Part shown: piece by piece, positions 1 to 5,749 of the stretch
Layout: each line of letters starts with the position of its first letter
How positions within the stretch are numbered: the stretch's first letter is position 1
Assembly: GCA_038231495.1 (NCBI GenBank)
Contig: JBBRLG010000482.1
Span: forward strand, 1-5,749
Source of the DNA: JBBRLG01 sp038231495
GTDB lineage: Bacteria > Planctomycetota > Planctomycetia > Gemmatales > Gemmataceae
Direction of reading: 5' to 3'
DNA length: 5,749 nt
Position numbers and translations under genes: made by a program
The notes under the pieces: generated by a model
Databases searched by the model: none
Seen by the model: only the letters and a program-made list of their open reading frames with translations
What the model was told of the DNA's origin: nothing

Positions 1-61
1 GGTGCTGGAGTGGTCCAAGGAGTTCCTGGCCGGCGGCCGGCCGGTGCTGGTCATGATGTAA
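1..61 (+). CDS. 3' end of a second RND efflux pump gene (partial, convergent)
   Basis: Only the last 19 codons and the TAA stop (59-61) are in the window; the reading frame starts at base 2. The translation begins VLEWSKEFLAGG and ends RPVLVMM. It matches the C-terminus of the minus-strand RND pump at 16 of 19 residues, differing by S for T and by MM for KK at the very end. That match is the whole basis for calling it an RND permease, because nothing else of the gene is visible. At the DNA level 57 of 60 coding bases agree, and the three differences all change an amino acid. The gene converges on the other pump, with 63 bases between the two stop codons. It could be a full paralogue, a truncated copy or a fragment left by an inverted duplication; the window cannot distinguish these. 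Confidence 0.6.
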   Translation, partial: VLEWSKEFLAGGRPVLVMM

Positions 62-127
62 CCCGAATTGCCGCTGGCGGCTTTGCGGAGTTCGACCCCG
101 CAAAGCCGCAAGCGGCAATTCGGGTTA
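59..127. terminator. bidirectional terminator-like hairpin between convergent genes
   Basis: Bases 59-88 pair with 98-127 in a 30-bp stem with a single mismatch (76 against 110) and a 9-base loop. Both outermost triplets are stop codons: TAA at 59-61 on plus and TAA (125-127) on minus. The stem is AT-rich near its base and GC-rich near the loop. Each arm also holds its own small palindrome: GCCGC-TG-GCGGC at 70-81 and GCCGC-AA-GCGGC at 105-116. No strong T-run follows on either side, so it is not a textbook intrinsic terminator. Its place and symmetry fit shared termination or 3'-end protection of both transcripts. It could instead be a REP-like repeat. Confidence 0.65.
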
Positions 128-3100
128 CTTCTTGACCAGCACCGGCCGGCCGCCGGCCAGGAACTCCTTGGTCCACTCCAGCACCTCGTAACCGGCAGGG
201 ATCACCATGCGCGTGAACAGCATGTTCGCCGTCAGGCCGCCGATCACCATGATCGCCAACGGCTGTTGCATCTGCGCACCCGGCCCGATGCCCATTGCCA
301 ACGGCAACAGGCCCAGGATCGCCGCCAGGCTCGTCATTAAGATTGGCCGGAACCGCACCCGGCCCGCTTCCAAGAGTGCTGGCTTCAGCGCCATGCCCTC
401 GCCGCGCAAGTGTTGGATGTACTCGACGAGCAGGATGCCGTTCTTCATGTCCAGGCCGATGAGCAGAATCGCACCCATGTAGCTGGAGACGTTGAGCGGC
501 GTGTTCGTCAGCCACAGGGCGAACAGGCCGCTGACCAGGGACAAGGGCTGCGTGGCGAAGATCAACAGCGGCAACACCACCGACTTGAACTGGAACGCGA
601 GCATGATGAACACCAGCAGCATCGCCACGATCATGACGCCGAACAGGCTATCGAATGCTTCTTTTTGCTTGATGTAGTGGCCGCCGATCTCCCAACGGTA
701 GCCGGGGGGCAGCGTTACCTCGGTGCCCATCCAGCCCTTGATGTCGGCAGCGACCTGGCCCAGACCCGCTTCGTCCTCGTTCAGGTCGGCCGTCACGAAG
801 ATGGCCGGTTGCAGGTTCTCGCGGTGCTGCTCGTCAGGCGTGCGCATCGCCTTGATGTCGGCCAGGGCGTACAGCGGCACCGCCCGCAGCGGGCCGCTCA
901 GGGTGCCCGACGGGTTGCCGGCCACGGTCGAGGCGGCGGGCAACTTCGTATCGGGCAGCAGGATCCACTGGTTGAGGACGCGCTGGCGGTCGAAGTAGCC
1001 TTTGGTTTGGTCGCCCGCCTCGGTGCCGAAACGGATCGTGTTGGGGTAGCGGACGCGCACGTCGGTGATGCGCAGCGACGACTCGGGCACCTGGGTCGCG
1101 ACCTGGCCCTGGAAGATCGCCTTGAGCTGGCGGGCGACGGCGTCGGGCTTCATGCCGAGCTTGTCCGCCAACACCGGGTCGAGCTGGATCATCAGGTCGG
1201 GGTTGCCCTGGCGGACGTTGGTGTTGACCTCCTTGATGCCGCGGCCCTTGCCCTTCTTTTCCAGCATGTCGCCCACGTCCTCGGCCAGCTTCCGTAGCTG
1301 TCGCTGGTCGGGGCCGAAGATTTTCACCTCGACCGGCTTACTCGCGCCGGACAGGTCGCTCAACTCGTCCGCCATCATTTGCATCAATTCGATCTTCAAT
1401 TGATGTTCGGCGAAGGCGTCCTTGATCTGGTCCTCGACCTCGTCCATGATTTTTTTCAGCGGCCGGCGGCGGTACTTGGCCCGGATGCTCTCCTTCTCCG
1501 CCTCCACGGTCTTGCCCTGGCTTTTCAGTTCTTTTTCCAGCTCTTCCAGCGGCGGGCGCACCGGCATCGTCAGGAGGCTGACGGGGTCGTCCGCCGCGGG
1601 GCGCACGACGACCTGGATGTCGCCGCAGCTGGTCTGCGTGGCGAACAGGCCCATCTCGGCCCCGGTGCGGCGGACGTACGCATGCACGTCGGGGTTCTTG
1701 GACAGGATCTTTTCGATCTCGCGCACCTTGCGTTCGGTCTCGGCCAGCGGCGAGCCGGACGGCGCCCAGTAGTCGATGACGAACGTGCCCTCGTCCATCG
1801 ACGGCATGAGGCCCGTTTGCAGCCCCGGGACCAGCTGCGGGGGCGGCGGCTTGCCCGGCTCGCGCGTCGCCATCGGGTTGTTGATGCCGAAGAACAAGAG
1901 CACGCCCAGTCCGACCGCCGCGACCGACAAAAACAGGGTCACGAACGGGAAGCGCAGCGCGACGGTCAGGCCCAATTCGTAAATGTGCTCGAAGAAGCGG
2001 TAAATCCGGCCCGGCTCCGGCATCGGCCGGCCAGCGAGGAACTTGGCTGCAAAGACCGGCACGAGCGTCAGGCTGATGACCATCGACACAAGCACGGCAA
2101 TCGACAGCGCCGCGCTCAGCGCCGCGAAGAACTGGCCGTAGACGCCGCTGATGAAGGCCAGCGGCACAAACACCAGCACGGTCGTCAACGTCGAACCGAT
2201 CACGGCCCCCGTGATTTCGCTCGACGCGGCATCCACCGGATCGAGTGCCGGTTGTCGGGCGTCAGGTGTCGGGTGTCGGGAAGGATCGGGTATCGGGTAT
2301 CGGGTGTCGGGTGTCGGGAAGGATCGGGTGATGCGCAGGCGGTCGATCAACGCTTGAACGCCGCGCGCGGCTGCCAGGCTGAAGAGGGCGATCAAAAACG
2401 TGACCACCAACGACGGACCATAAACGGCCAACTGGATAGCGACGAGCGGCGCGGCAATGGCCACCGTTAATCCGAGCAGCAGGAGTGTAAAGTAGGGCCG
2501 CTTCGGCGTCCGCAAGGCAGAAACGACCTGCCGACCTGCTGCTGTTGGTCCTTCGACCCCCGACACCCGACACCCGACACCCGACTGAGGCGACAGGTGC
2601 CGGGCGATGTTCTCGATCACGACCACGGTGTCGTCGATAATCAAGCCGATGGCGACGGCCAAGCCGCCGAGCGACATCAGATTGAGCGTCGCGCCGGTCC
2701 AGTGCAGGAACAGGAAGGTGATCGCCAGCGTCGTCGGGATCGCCAACGCCGAGATGAGCGTCGCCCGCCAGCTGCGCAGGAACGCCATCAGAATCAGGAT
2801 GCTGAAGAGGCCGCCGATCACGATGGCGTCGCGGACGTTGTCTACCGCCGTCTGCACGAACTCGGCCTGGTCGTAAACCACCGTCGCCTGGACGTTGCGC
2901 GGCGGCGGCTTGGTCGCGTCGCCGACCGGCTTGGTCAGGCCGTTCTTCTGCAGCAGCGCGGCCACGTCGCGCGAAATTTGCACCGTGTTGCCGTTCAGAC
3001 GACGGAAGATCGTGATGACCACCGCGTCCTGTTGGTCGAAGCCGATCGACAGCGCCCGGTCTTGGTGCAGAATTTTCACGTCGGCCACGTCGCTGACGCG

Positions 3101-3856
3101 CACCGGCTGGTCCTTGCGCGTCGAGATGACGAGGTCCGCAATCTGCTTGGCCTTGACGGACTGGCTGTTGACGATGATTTGGTAGGCGAGCGGCTGATTC
3201 TCGACGCGGCCGACCGGCTGCAAGGGCGTGAGCTGGCCGATCTGGTCGGCGAGGTCGGCGGCGGACAGGCCGTGGGCGAGCAGGTCGTCGGGCCGGCAGA
3301 TCACTTCGATCTCGCGGATGTCGCCGCCGGAGACGTTGGCGTAGAGCACGTCCGGGATGTTCTTGATCTGGGGCGCGAGTTGGTAGAAGGCGTAGTCGCG
3401 CAGCTGGGAGCGACTGTCGCCGCCGGTCAGCACTACCGACATGATCGGGAAAACCGATGGCGTCATCTGTTCGACGGTCAGCTCGGTGTCGGGCGGCAGT
3501 TCGGACCGGCGGGAGCCGATGCGGTTCCAGGTGAGTTGTTCGGCCCGGCGCATGTCGGTGCCGGGGTCGAAGTCGATGCTAAGCTCACTGGCACCACGAA
3601 TCGTCTTGGAGCGCACGCGGGCGACGCCGATGACGGTGCTGACGGCCTCTTCAAGGGGGCGTGTGACCTTGACCTCCATGTTGGTCACGTCGCGGCCGGG
3701 CACCCGGGCGACGACGGCGATGCGCGGAAAAGTGACTTCCGGGTAGACGCTGCTGGGCATGTGCAGGGCGCTGTAGACGCCGCCGCCGGTGAGCAGCGCG
3801 GCGGTCAGCACGACGGCACCGAGGTAGGGACGGGCCTTGGAGGCGAGGTTGAACAT
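125..3856 (-). CDS. RND-family efflux pump, inner-membrane permease (AcrB/CusA-like)
   Basis: This 1243-residue protein has the full RND layout. TM1 lies near residues 11-31, the first periplasmic loop near 33-335, TM2-4 near 343-417, TM5-6 near 550-605, TM7 near 637-657, the second periplasmic loop near 660-1070, and TM8-12 near 1074-1225. D408 and D409 in TM4 (GLIIDDTVVVIEN) and K1138 in TM10 (GLDMKNGILLVEY) match the proton-relay residues of AcrB. The DD pair is more like drug-type (HAE) pumps than typical metal-type ones, but the substrate is undetermined. It exceeds the usual 1030-1070 residues, mainly through an insertion near 424-540 and charged or proline-rich additions in the second loop. 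The start is set at MFNLASKARP, where family-like sequence begins; a further 29 upstream in-frame codons are mostly heptamer repeat. No clear Shine-Dalgarno is seen. It is the last gene of the operon. Confidence 0.93.
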   Translation of the reverse strand: MFNLASKARPYLGAVVLTAALLTGGGVYSALHMPSSVYPEVTFPRIAVVARVPGRDVTNMEVKVTRPLEEAVSTVIGVARVRSKTIRGASELSIDFDPGTDMRRAEQLTWNRIGSRRSELPPDTELTVEQMTPSVFPIMSVVLTGGDSRSQLRDYAFYQLAPQIKNIPDVLYANVSGGDIREIEVICRPDDLLAHGLSAADLADQIGQLTPLQPVGRVENQPLAYQIIVNSQSVKAKQIADLVISTRKDQPVRVSDVADVKILHQDRALSIGFDQQDAVVITIFRRLNGNTVQISRDVAALLQKNGLTKPVGDATKPPPRNVQATVVYDQAEFVQTAVDNVRDAIVIGGLFSILILMAFLRSWRATLISALAIPTTLAITFLFLHWTGATLNLMSLGGLAVAIGLIIDDTVVVIENIARHLSPQSGVGCRVSGVEGPTAAGRQVVSALRTPKRPYFTLLLLGLTVAIAAPLVAIQLAVYGPSLVVTFLIALFSLAAARGVQALIDRLRITRSFPTPDTRYPIPDPSRHPTPDARQPALDPVDAASSEITGAVIGSTLTTVLVFVPLAFISGVYGQFFAALSAALSIAVLVSMVISLTLVPVFAAKFLAGRPMPEPGRIYRFFEHIYELGLTVALRFPFVTLFLSVAAVGLGVLLFFGINNPMATREPGKPPPPQLVPGLQTGLMPSMDEGTFVIDYWAPSGSPLAETERKVREIEKILSKNPDVHAYVRRTGAEMGLFATQTSCGDIQVVVRPAADDPVSLLTMPVRPPLEELEKELKSQGKTVEAEKESIRAKYRRRPLKKIMDEVEDQIKDAFAEHQLKIELMQMMADELSDLSGASKPVEVKIFGPDQRQLRKLAEDVGDMLEKKGKGRGIKEVNTNVRQGNPDLMIQLDPVLADKLGMKPDAVARQLKAIFQGQVATQVPESSLRITDVRVRYPNTIRFGTEAGDQTKGYFDRQRVLNQWILLPDTKLPAASTVAGNPSGTLSGPLRAVPLYALADIKAMRTPDEQHRENLQPAIFVTADLNEDEAGLGQVAADIKGWMGTEVTLPPGYRWEIGGHYIKQKEAFDSLFGVMIVAMLLVFIMLAFQFKSVVLPLLIFATQPLSLVSGLFALWLTNTPLNVSSYMGAILLIGLDMKNGILLVEYIQHLRGEGMALKPALLEAGRVRFRPILMTSLAAILGLLPLAMGIGPGAQMQQPLAIMVIGGLTANMLFTRMVIPAGYEVLEWTKEFLAGGRPVLVKK
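2253..2328. repeat. TGTCGGG heptamer array inside the pump gene, left arm
   Basis: Tandem heptamers on the plus strand: TGTCGGG at 2253, CGTCAGG at 2260, TGTCGGG at 2267 and 2274, TATCGGG at 2291 and 2298, TGTCGGG at 2305 and 2312. A decamer AAGGATCGGG follows at 2281 and again at 2319. The 24 bases 2267-2290 recur exactly at 2305-2328, so the array has grown by a larger duplication as well. It encodes about residues 510-535 of the pump on the minus strand. Because the unit length is not a multiple of three, successive units are read in different phases. Confidence 0.9.
2559..2586. repeat. CCCGACA heptamer array inside the pump gene, right arm
   Basis: Four tandem units on the plus strand: CCCGACA at 2559, 2566 and 2573, and CCCGACT at 2580. 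CCCGACA is the exact reverse complement of the TGTCGGG unit at 2253-2328, so the two arrays are inverted around a 230-base centre and could pair. It encodes about residues 425-433 of the pump and marks the point where the protein departs from the usual RND pattern. Confidence 0.9.
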
Positions 3857-3863
3857 GATGGGT

Positions 3864-3948
3864 TGTCCGTTGTCCTTCGTGGTCCGTTGTCCGTCGTCCG
3901 TCGTCCGCAGGTTTTCTGCAACGGACCACGGACCACGGACCACGGACT
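3864..3948. repeat. inverted NGTCCGT heptamer array between adaptor and pump genes
   Basis: On the plus strand the left arm has TGTCCGT (3864), TGTCCTT (3871), GGTCCGT (3881), TGTCCGT (3888), CGTCCGT (3895) and CGTCCGC (3902). The right arm has ACGGACC at 3921, 3928 and 3935, then ACGGACT at 3942. The centre holds a small hairpin GCAG-GTTTT-CTGC (3908-3920 region). The arms are complementary with about one mismatch per heptamer, so the transcript would fold into a long imperfect hairpin. It fills most of the 96-base gap between the adaptor stop and the pump start. It may affect relative expression of the pump, protect the upstream message, or be a passive repeat. Confidence 0.88.
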
Positions 3949-3952
3949 ATGT

Positions 3953-5248
3953 TTAATCGTCCCCCGCGTCCAGCTTCACGGCGTCGCCGGTCTGCAAGCC
4001 CTGGCCGCCCTCGACGACGAACTGGGCGTCCTTGAGTTCGCCCTGCCATTTCTTCGCGGGGTCCTTCTCCGGGTCGATTAACCGCAGAATCTCAACCTGG
4101 TGCAACGTGCGGTCGCGGACGCCAAGCTCCACCTGCAAGCGCCGGGCGGTCGCGGTCGTTTCTTCCTTGTCGTCGGCGTTCTTCCCAACCTTGACGTTCT
4201 CGACGATGATGACGCTCGGCGGGTCCTCGTCCTCCATTACCGCCGCCTCGGGCAGCGACAGACACTCGCGGCCGGGTTGGGTCAGCACGCGGATGCGGAG
4301 AACGCGGTTGGAGCGCAGGCGGACCGTCTTGTTGGTGAAGCGCACCTTCACGGCGAAGTTGCCGGTTTCCGCCTCGGCCTGGTCGGCGATGTACGCGACC
4401 TTGCCGGCGGCCTCGACCTGCGTGCTACTCGGATCCTTTTCGACCGGGCCGCTGCGCGCCTCCTGGCCGACCTTGAGCCGACGCACTACGCCCTGCGGGA
4501 CGAAGCAAAGCACGTCGATTTCTTCTTCCAAATCGACCACCTCGGCGACCGGCGTGCCGACGGCGAGCGTCTGCCCCGACACCACCAGCACGCGGCCGAC
4601 GCGCCCGCCGATGGGTGCCGTCAGCGCGTACAACCGCAATTGTTCCTTGAGGGCGTCAACCTCCTTGGTGCCCGCCGTCTGCCGACCGCGCGCCCCCTGG
4701 AGCTTGGACAGCGCGTCCTTGAGGGCGATGTTGGCGCGCTCCTGTTCGACGGGCGACACCAGTGGCACCGACGAGACGCCCGGTCGCTTCACGTCGCCGT
4801 CCCGCAGTTTTTGGAGTCGGTCCAACTCGGTCGTGGCCAGATCGACGGGGTATTGGGCCTGGATCAATTCTTCCTTGAGTACGTCCTGGCCGGCTTCGAG
4901 CTTGGCCAGGTTGGATTTGATGATCGTGTCATCGAGTTGCACGAGGACCGTGCCCTTGGCGACCTGCTGCCCCTCGGCCACCGGCTTGCCGTCGGCACCG
5001 GTCAGCACGGTGCGCACGCGCGCCTCGACGGGAGAACTGACACGCGCGACCCGGTCCGGCAGCGGCGTCGTGGCACCGACAAGCTCGGTCCACTCCTCCA
5101 GGGCACTTTGCAGCGGCCCCTCCCATTTGACGGTGGCGGGCAGTGCCTTCTCCGGTTCGGGCGCGGCCGCGCGGTTGCAGCCGAGGGGCAAGCAAGCCAG
5201 CAGCAAGCCGGCGAACACCGGGACCGTACGGGGGGCGGTCAGCGTCAT
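3953..5248 (-). CDS. RND efflux membrane-fusion (adaptor) lipoprotein, HlyD/CusB-like
   Basis: This 431-residue periplasmic adaptor would link the RND pump to the outer-membrane channel. It starts with a short lipoprotein signal: a basic residue at 7, hydrophobic VPVFAGLLLACLPLGC, and a candidate lipidated C24 followed by a Pro/Ala/Glu-rich tether, which fits inner-membrane anchoring. Lipoyl (barrel-sandwich) halves lie near residues 62-110 (VSSPVEARV, then KGTVLVQLDD) and 200-240 (TAPIGGRVGRVLVVSGQ). They flank an alpha-helical hairpin near 108-200. A beta-barrel follows near 243-330 and a membrane-proximal domain near 335-428. The start is chosen because it opens the signal peptide and has GGAG 7 bases upstream; a start 45 codons earlier would overlap the channel gene with Arg-rich, unprotein-like sequence. 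It lies 70 bases after the channel stop and 96 bases before the pump start. Confidence 0.92.
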   Translation of the reverse strand: MTLTAPRTVPVFAGLLLACLPLGCNRAAAPEPEKALPATVKWEGPLQSALEEWTELVGATTPLPDRVARVSSPVEARVRTVLTGADGKPVAEGQQVAKGTVLVQLDDTIIKSNLAKLEAGQDVLKEELIQAQYPVDLATTELDRLQKLRDGDVKRPGVSSVPLVSPVEQERANIALKDALSKLQGARGRQTAGTKEVDALKEQLRLYALTAPIGGRVGRVLVVSGQTLAVGTPVAEVVDLEEEIDVLCFVPQGVVRRLKVGQEARSGPVEKDPSSTQVEAAGKVAYIADQAEAETGNFAVKVRFTNKTVRLRSNRVLRIRVLTQPGRECLSLPEAAVMEDEDPPSVIIVENVKVGKNADDKEETTATARRLQVELGVRDRTLHQVEILRLIDPEKDPAKKWQGELKDAQFVVEGGQGLQTGDAVKLDAGDD

Positions 5249-5253
5249 GGTGC

Positions 5254-5266
5254 GACTCCAGGAGTC
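5254..5266 (-). promoter_or_regulatory. ribosome binding site within a perfect dyad, upstream of the adaptor
   Basis: Reading minus, GGAG (5256-5259) lies 7 bases before the adaptor ATG (5246-5248), which supports that start. The same bases are part of a perfect 13-base dyad, GACTCC-A-GGAGTC. One unpaired base is too short for an RNA hairpin loop, so any role would be as a protein-binding dyad or through pairing between transcripts. It may be chance. The rest of the 70-base gap (5249-5318) shows no clear promoter. Confidence 0.5.
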
Positions 5267-5318
5267 AGGGGCGAGCGGGGTCGCGTCAGCGCCCCGAGTG
5301 CTAGCTGCGGCGGTAATT

Positions 5319-5749
5319 CTAGGGATTCGGACACGGAAGGACCGCCACCGCCGGGTCGCCGACCGCCGCGGCCAGGTCGGCAAGCGCCTGCCGCATCTCG
5401 AACGCCGCGTCCAGTTCGATGTCGCGGGCTTGCAGAACCTTGCGCTGCACGTCGATCACGCGCAGCAAGTCCACGCCGACGGCCGGTGCCGGCGGCGGGT
5501 TCTCGAAGAGTGTGCGGATGTCTTTTTGAGCTTTCTCCAAACCGGGCACGACTTCCCGGTGGTAGCGCTCGTACCAACGGCGGGCGTGGTCCAGCCGGGT
5601 CAGGGCGGCGCGCACGTCCTGGCGCACGGCCACCTCGGATTGACGCAGTTGCAAGGCGGCCTGGTGGCGCTCGGCCTCGCGCTGTTGGATTTCGCCGCGG
5701 TGCGTGTTCAACACCGGCAACGGCACGGTGAATTGCAGGCCGATGAGAC
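5319..5749 (-). CDS. TolC/CusC-family outer-membrane efflux channel, C-terminal part (partial)
   Basis: The last 142 residues and the TAG stop (5319-5321) are present; the start lies beyond the right edge. The visible part opens with LIGLQFTVPLPVLNTHRGEI. This is the family's conserved beta-strand with a Pro-Leu-Pro turn and an Asn/Arg/Gly-rich end, and it leads into long alpha-helices rich in Gln, Ala, Arg and Glu (REAERHQAALQLRQSE, then VDLLRVIDVQRKVLQARDIEL). This matches the second outer-membrane efflux protein repeat, which forms the trans-periplasmic helical tunnel. The channel would accept substrate from the adaptor-pump pair encoded next. A GTG at 5724-5726 could be taken for a start but lies inside the conserved strand, so it is an internal valine. 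As the first visible gene of the operon, any promoter would be outside the window. Confidence 0.9.
   Translation of the reverse strand, partial: LIGLQFTVPLPVLNTHRGEIQQREAERHQAALQLRQSEVAVRQDVRAALTRLDHARRWYERYHREVVPGLEKAQKDIRTLFENPPPAPAVGVDLLRVIDVQRKVLQARDIELDAAFEMRQALADLAAAVGDPAVAVLPCPNP

Larger units (their letters stand above)
1..185. repeat. long inverted repeat joining two pump gene ends
   Basis: Bases 1-88 are complementary to 98-185 at 84 of 88 positions, around a 9-base centre (89-97). The mismatches fall at 14/172, 54/132, 57/129 and 76/110. The repeat covers the last 19 codons of both convergent genes and all of the non-coding spacer. It runs to the window edge, so its full length is unknown. 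It most likely arose by inverted duplication of the pump or by gene conversion between two copies. The scattered mismatches argue against a simple fold-back assembly artefact, which would normally be exact. Confidence 0.85.
2237..2587 (-). other. in-frame insertion with two extra membrane helices in the RND pump
   Basis: This segment encodes about residues 424-540 of the pump. In ordinary RND proteins TM4 is followed by a short cytoplasmic linker and then TM5, which here resumes at DAASSEITGAVIGSTLTTV. Instead there is a repeat-encoded stretch (SGVGCRVSGVEG), then a hydrophobic hairpin at about residues 455-498 (2363-2494; YFTLLLLGLTVAIAAP, then VVTFLIALFSLAAA), a basic segment, and a proline-rich stretch (PTPDTRYPIPD, then HPTPDARQ) encoded by the opposite repeat array. 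Two added helices would keep the topology of the rest unchanged. The reading frame stays open throughout. The function is unknown. The boundaries are inferred from family knowledge, not from an alignment. Confidence 0.7.

Noticed and set aside
1379..2470. Plus-strand open frame of 363 codons opposite the pump
   Set aside because: Its Arg/His/Gln-rich translation has no recognisable motif, and part of it is translated heptamer repeat.
2262..2573. Minus-strand 103-codon frame overlapping the insertion
   Set aside because: It is an out-of-frame reading of the region between the two arrays. The gene frame gives hydrophobic helices continuous with the pump, while this frame gives Arg/Ala-rich sequence and repeat translation.
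2253..2586. CRISPR array
   Set aside because: The repeats are 7 bases, tandem, without regular unique spacers, and translated within a gene.
125..3856. Assignment as a specific metal (Cus/Czc) or drug (Acr/Mex) pump
   Set aside because: The proton-relay residues are clear, but no substrate-binding residues could be placed with confidence without an alignment, so no gene symbol is given.
2597..4081. Plus-strand open frame of 494 codons opposite the pump
   Set aside because: It is antisense to conserved RND sequence, with Asp/Val/Arg/His-biased composition and no domain, and it crosses the heptamer array and the gene boundary.
5249..5383. 45-codon upstream extension of the adaptor gene
   Set aside because: It would overlap the channel gene, is Arg-rich, and would bury the lipoprotein signal peptide. 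The ATG at 5248 has a good ribosome binding site.
4100..5731. Long plus-strand open frame of 543 codons opposite the adaptor and channel genes
   Set aside because: It is antisense to two clearly recognisable genes. Its product is rich in His, Arg, Gly and Asp with no family resemblance, as expected from GC-rich codon-position bias.

Overview
The window is high-GC bacterial DNA. All three main genes lie on the minus strand and form a tripartite RND efflux operon, read from the right edge to the left: the C-terminal part of a TolC-family outer-membrane channel (5319-5749, cut by the window edge), then a lipoprotein membrane-fusion (adaptor) protein (3953-5248), then a 1243-residue RND inner-membrane pump (125-3856). 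Together they would build a proton-driven pump that moves a substrate from the periplasm or inner membrane out through the outer membrane, so the host should have two membranes. The sequence does not reveal the substrate. The high GC, weak Shine-Dalgarno use before the pump, GC-rich palindromes between genes and scattered heptamer repeats suggest a planctomycete such as a Gemmata relative. That is a low-confidence guess from style alone.

At the left edge a plus-strand gene ends at 61. Its last 19 codons are nearly identical to the end of the minus-strand pump, so a second RND pump appears to converge on this one tail to tail. The two gene ends and the spacer form one long inverted repeat (1-88 against 98-185, 84 of 88 positions complementary). 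Its core is a 30-bp hairpin (59-127) with a stop codon at each base, which probably acts as a shared two-way terminator.

The least ordinary part is a set of short heptamer arrays. One pair (TGTCGGG at 2253-2328 and its complement CCCGACA at 2559-2586) lies inside the pump gene in inverted orientation. It brackets a roughly 117-codon in-frame insertion with two extra predicted membrane helices, placed between the proton-relay helix (TM4) and TM5. A second inverted array of a related heptamer (NGTCCGT, 3864-3948) fills the adaptor-pump gap and would fold into a hairpin just before the pump start. It also creates a false 29-residue N-terminal extension if the longest reading frame is taken.

No RNA genes, CRISPR arrays or transposase genes are visible, and there is no gene-free stretch longer than 300 bases.
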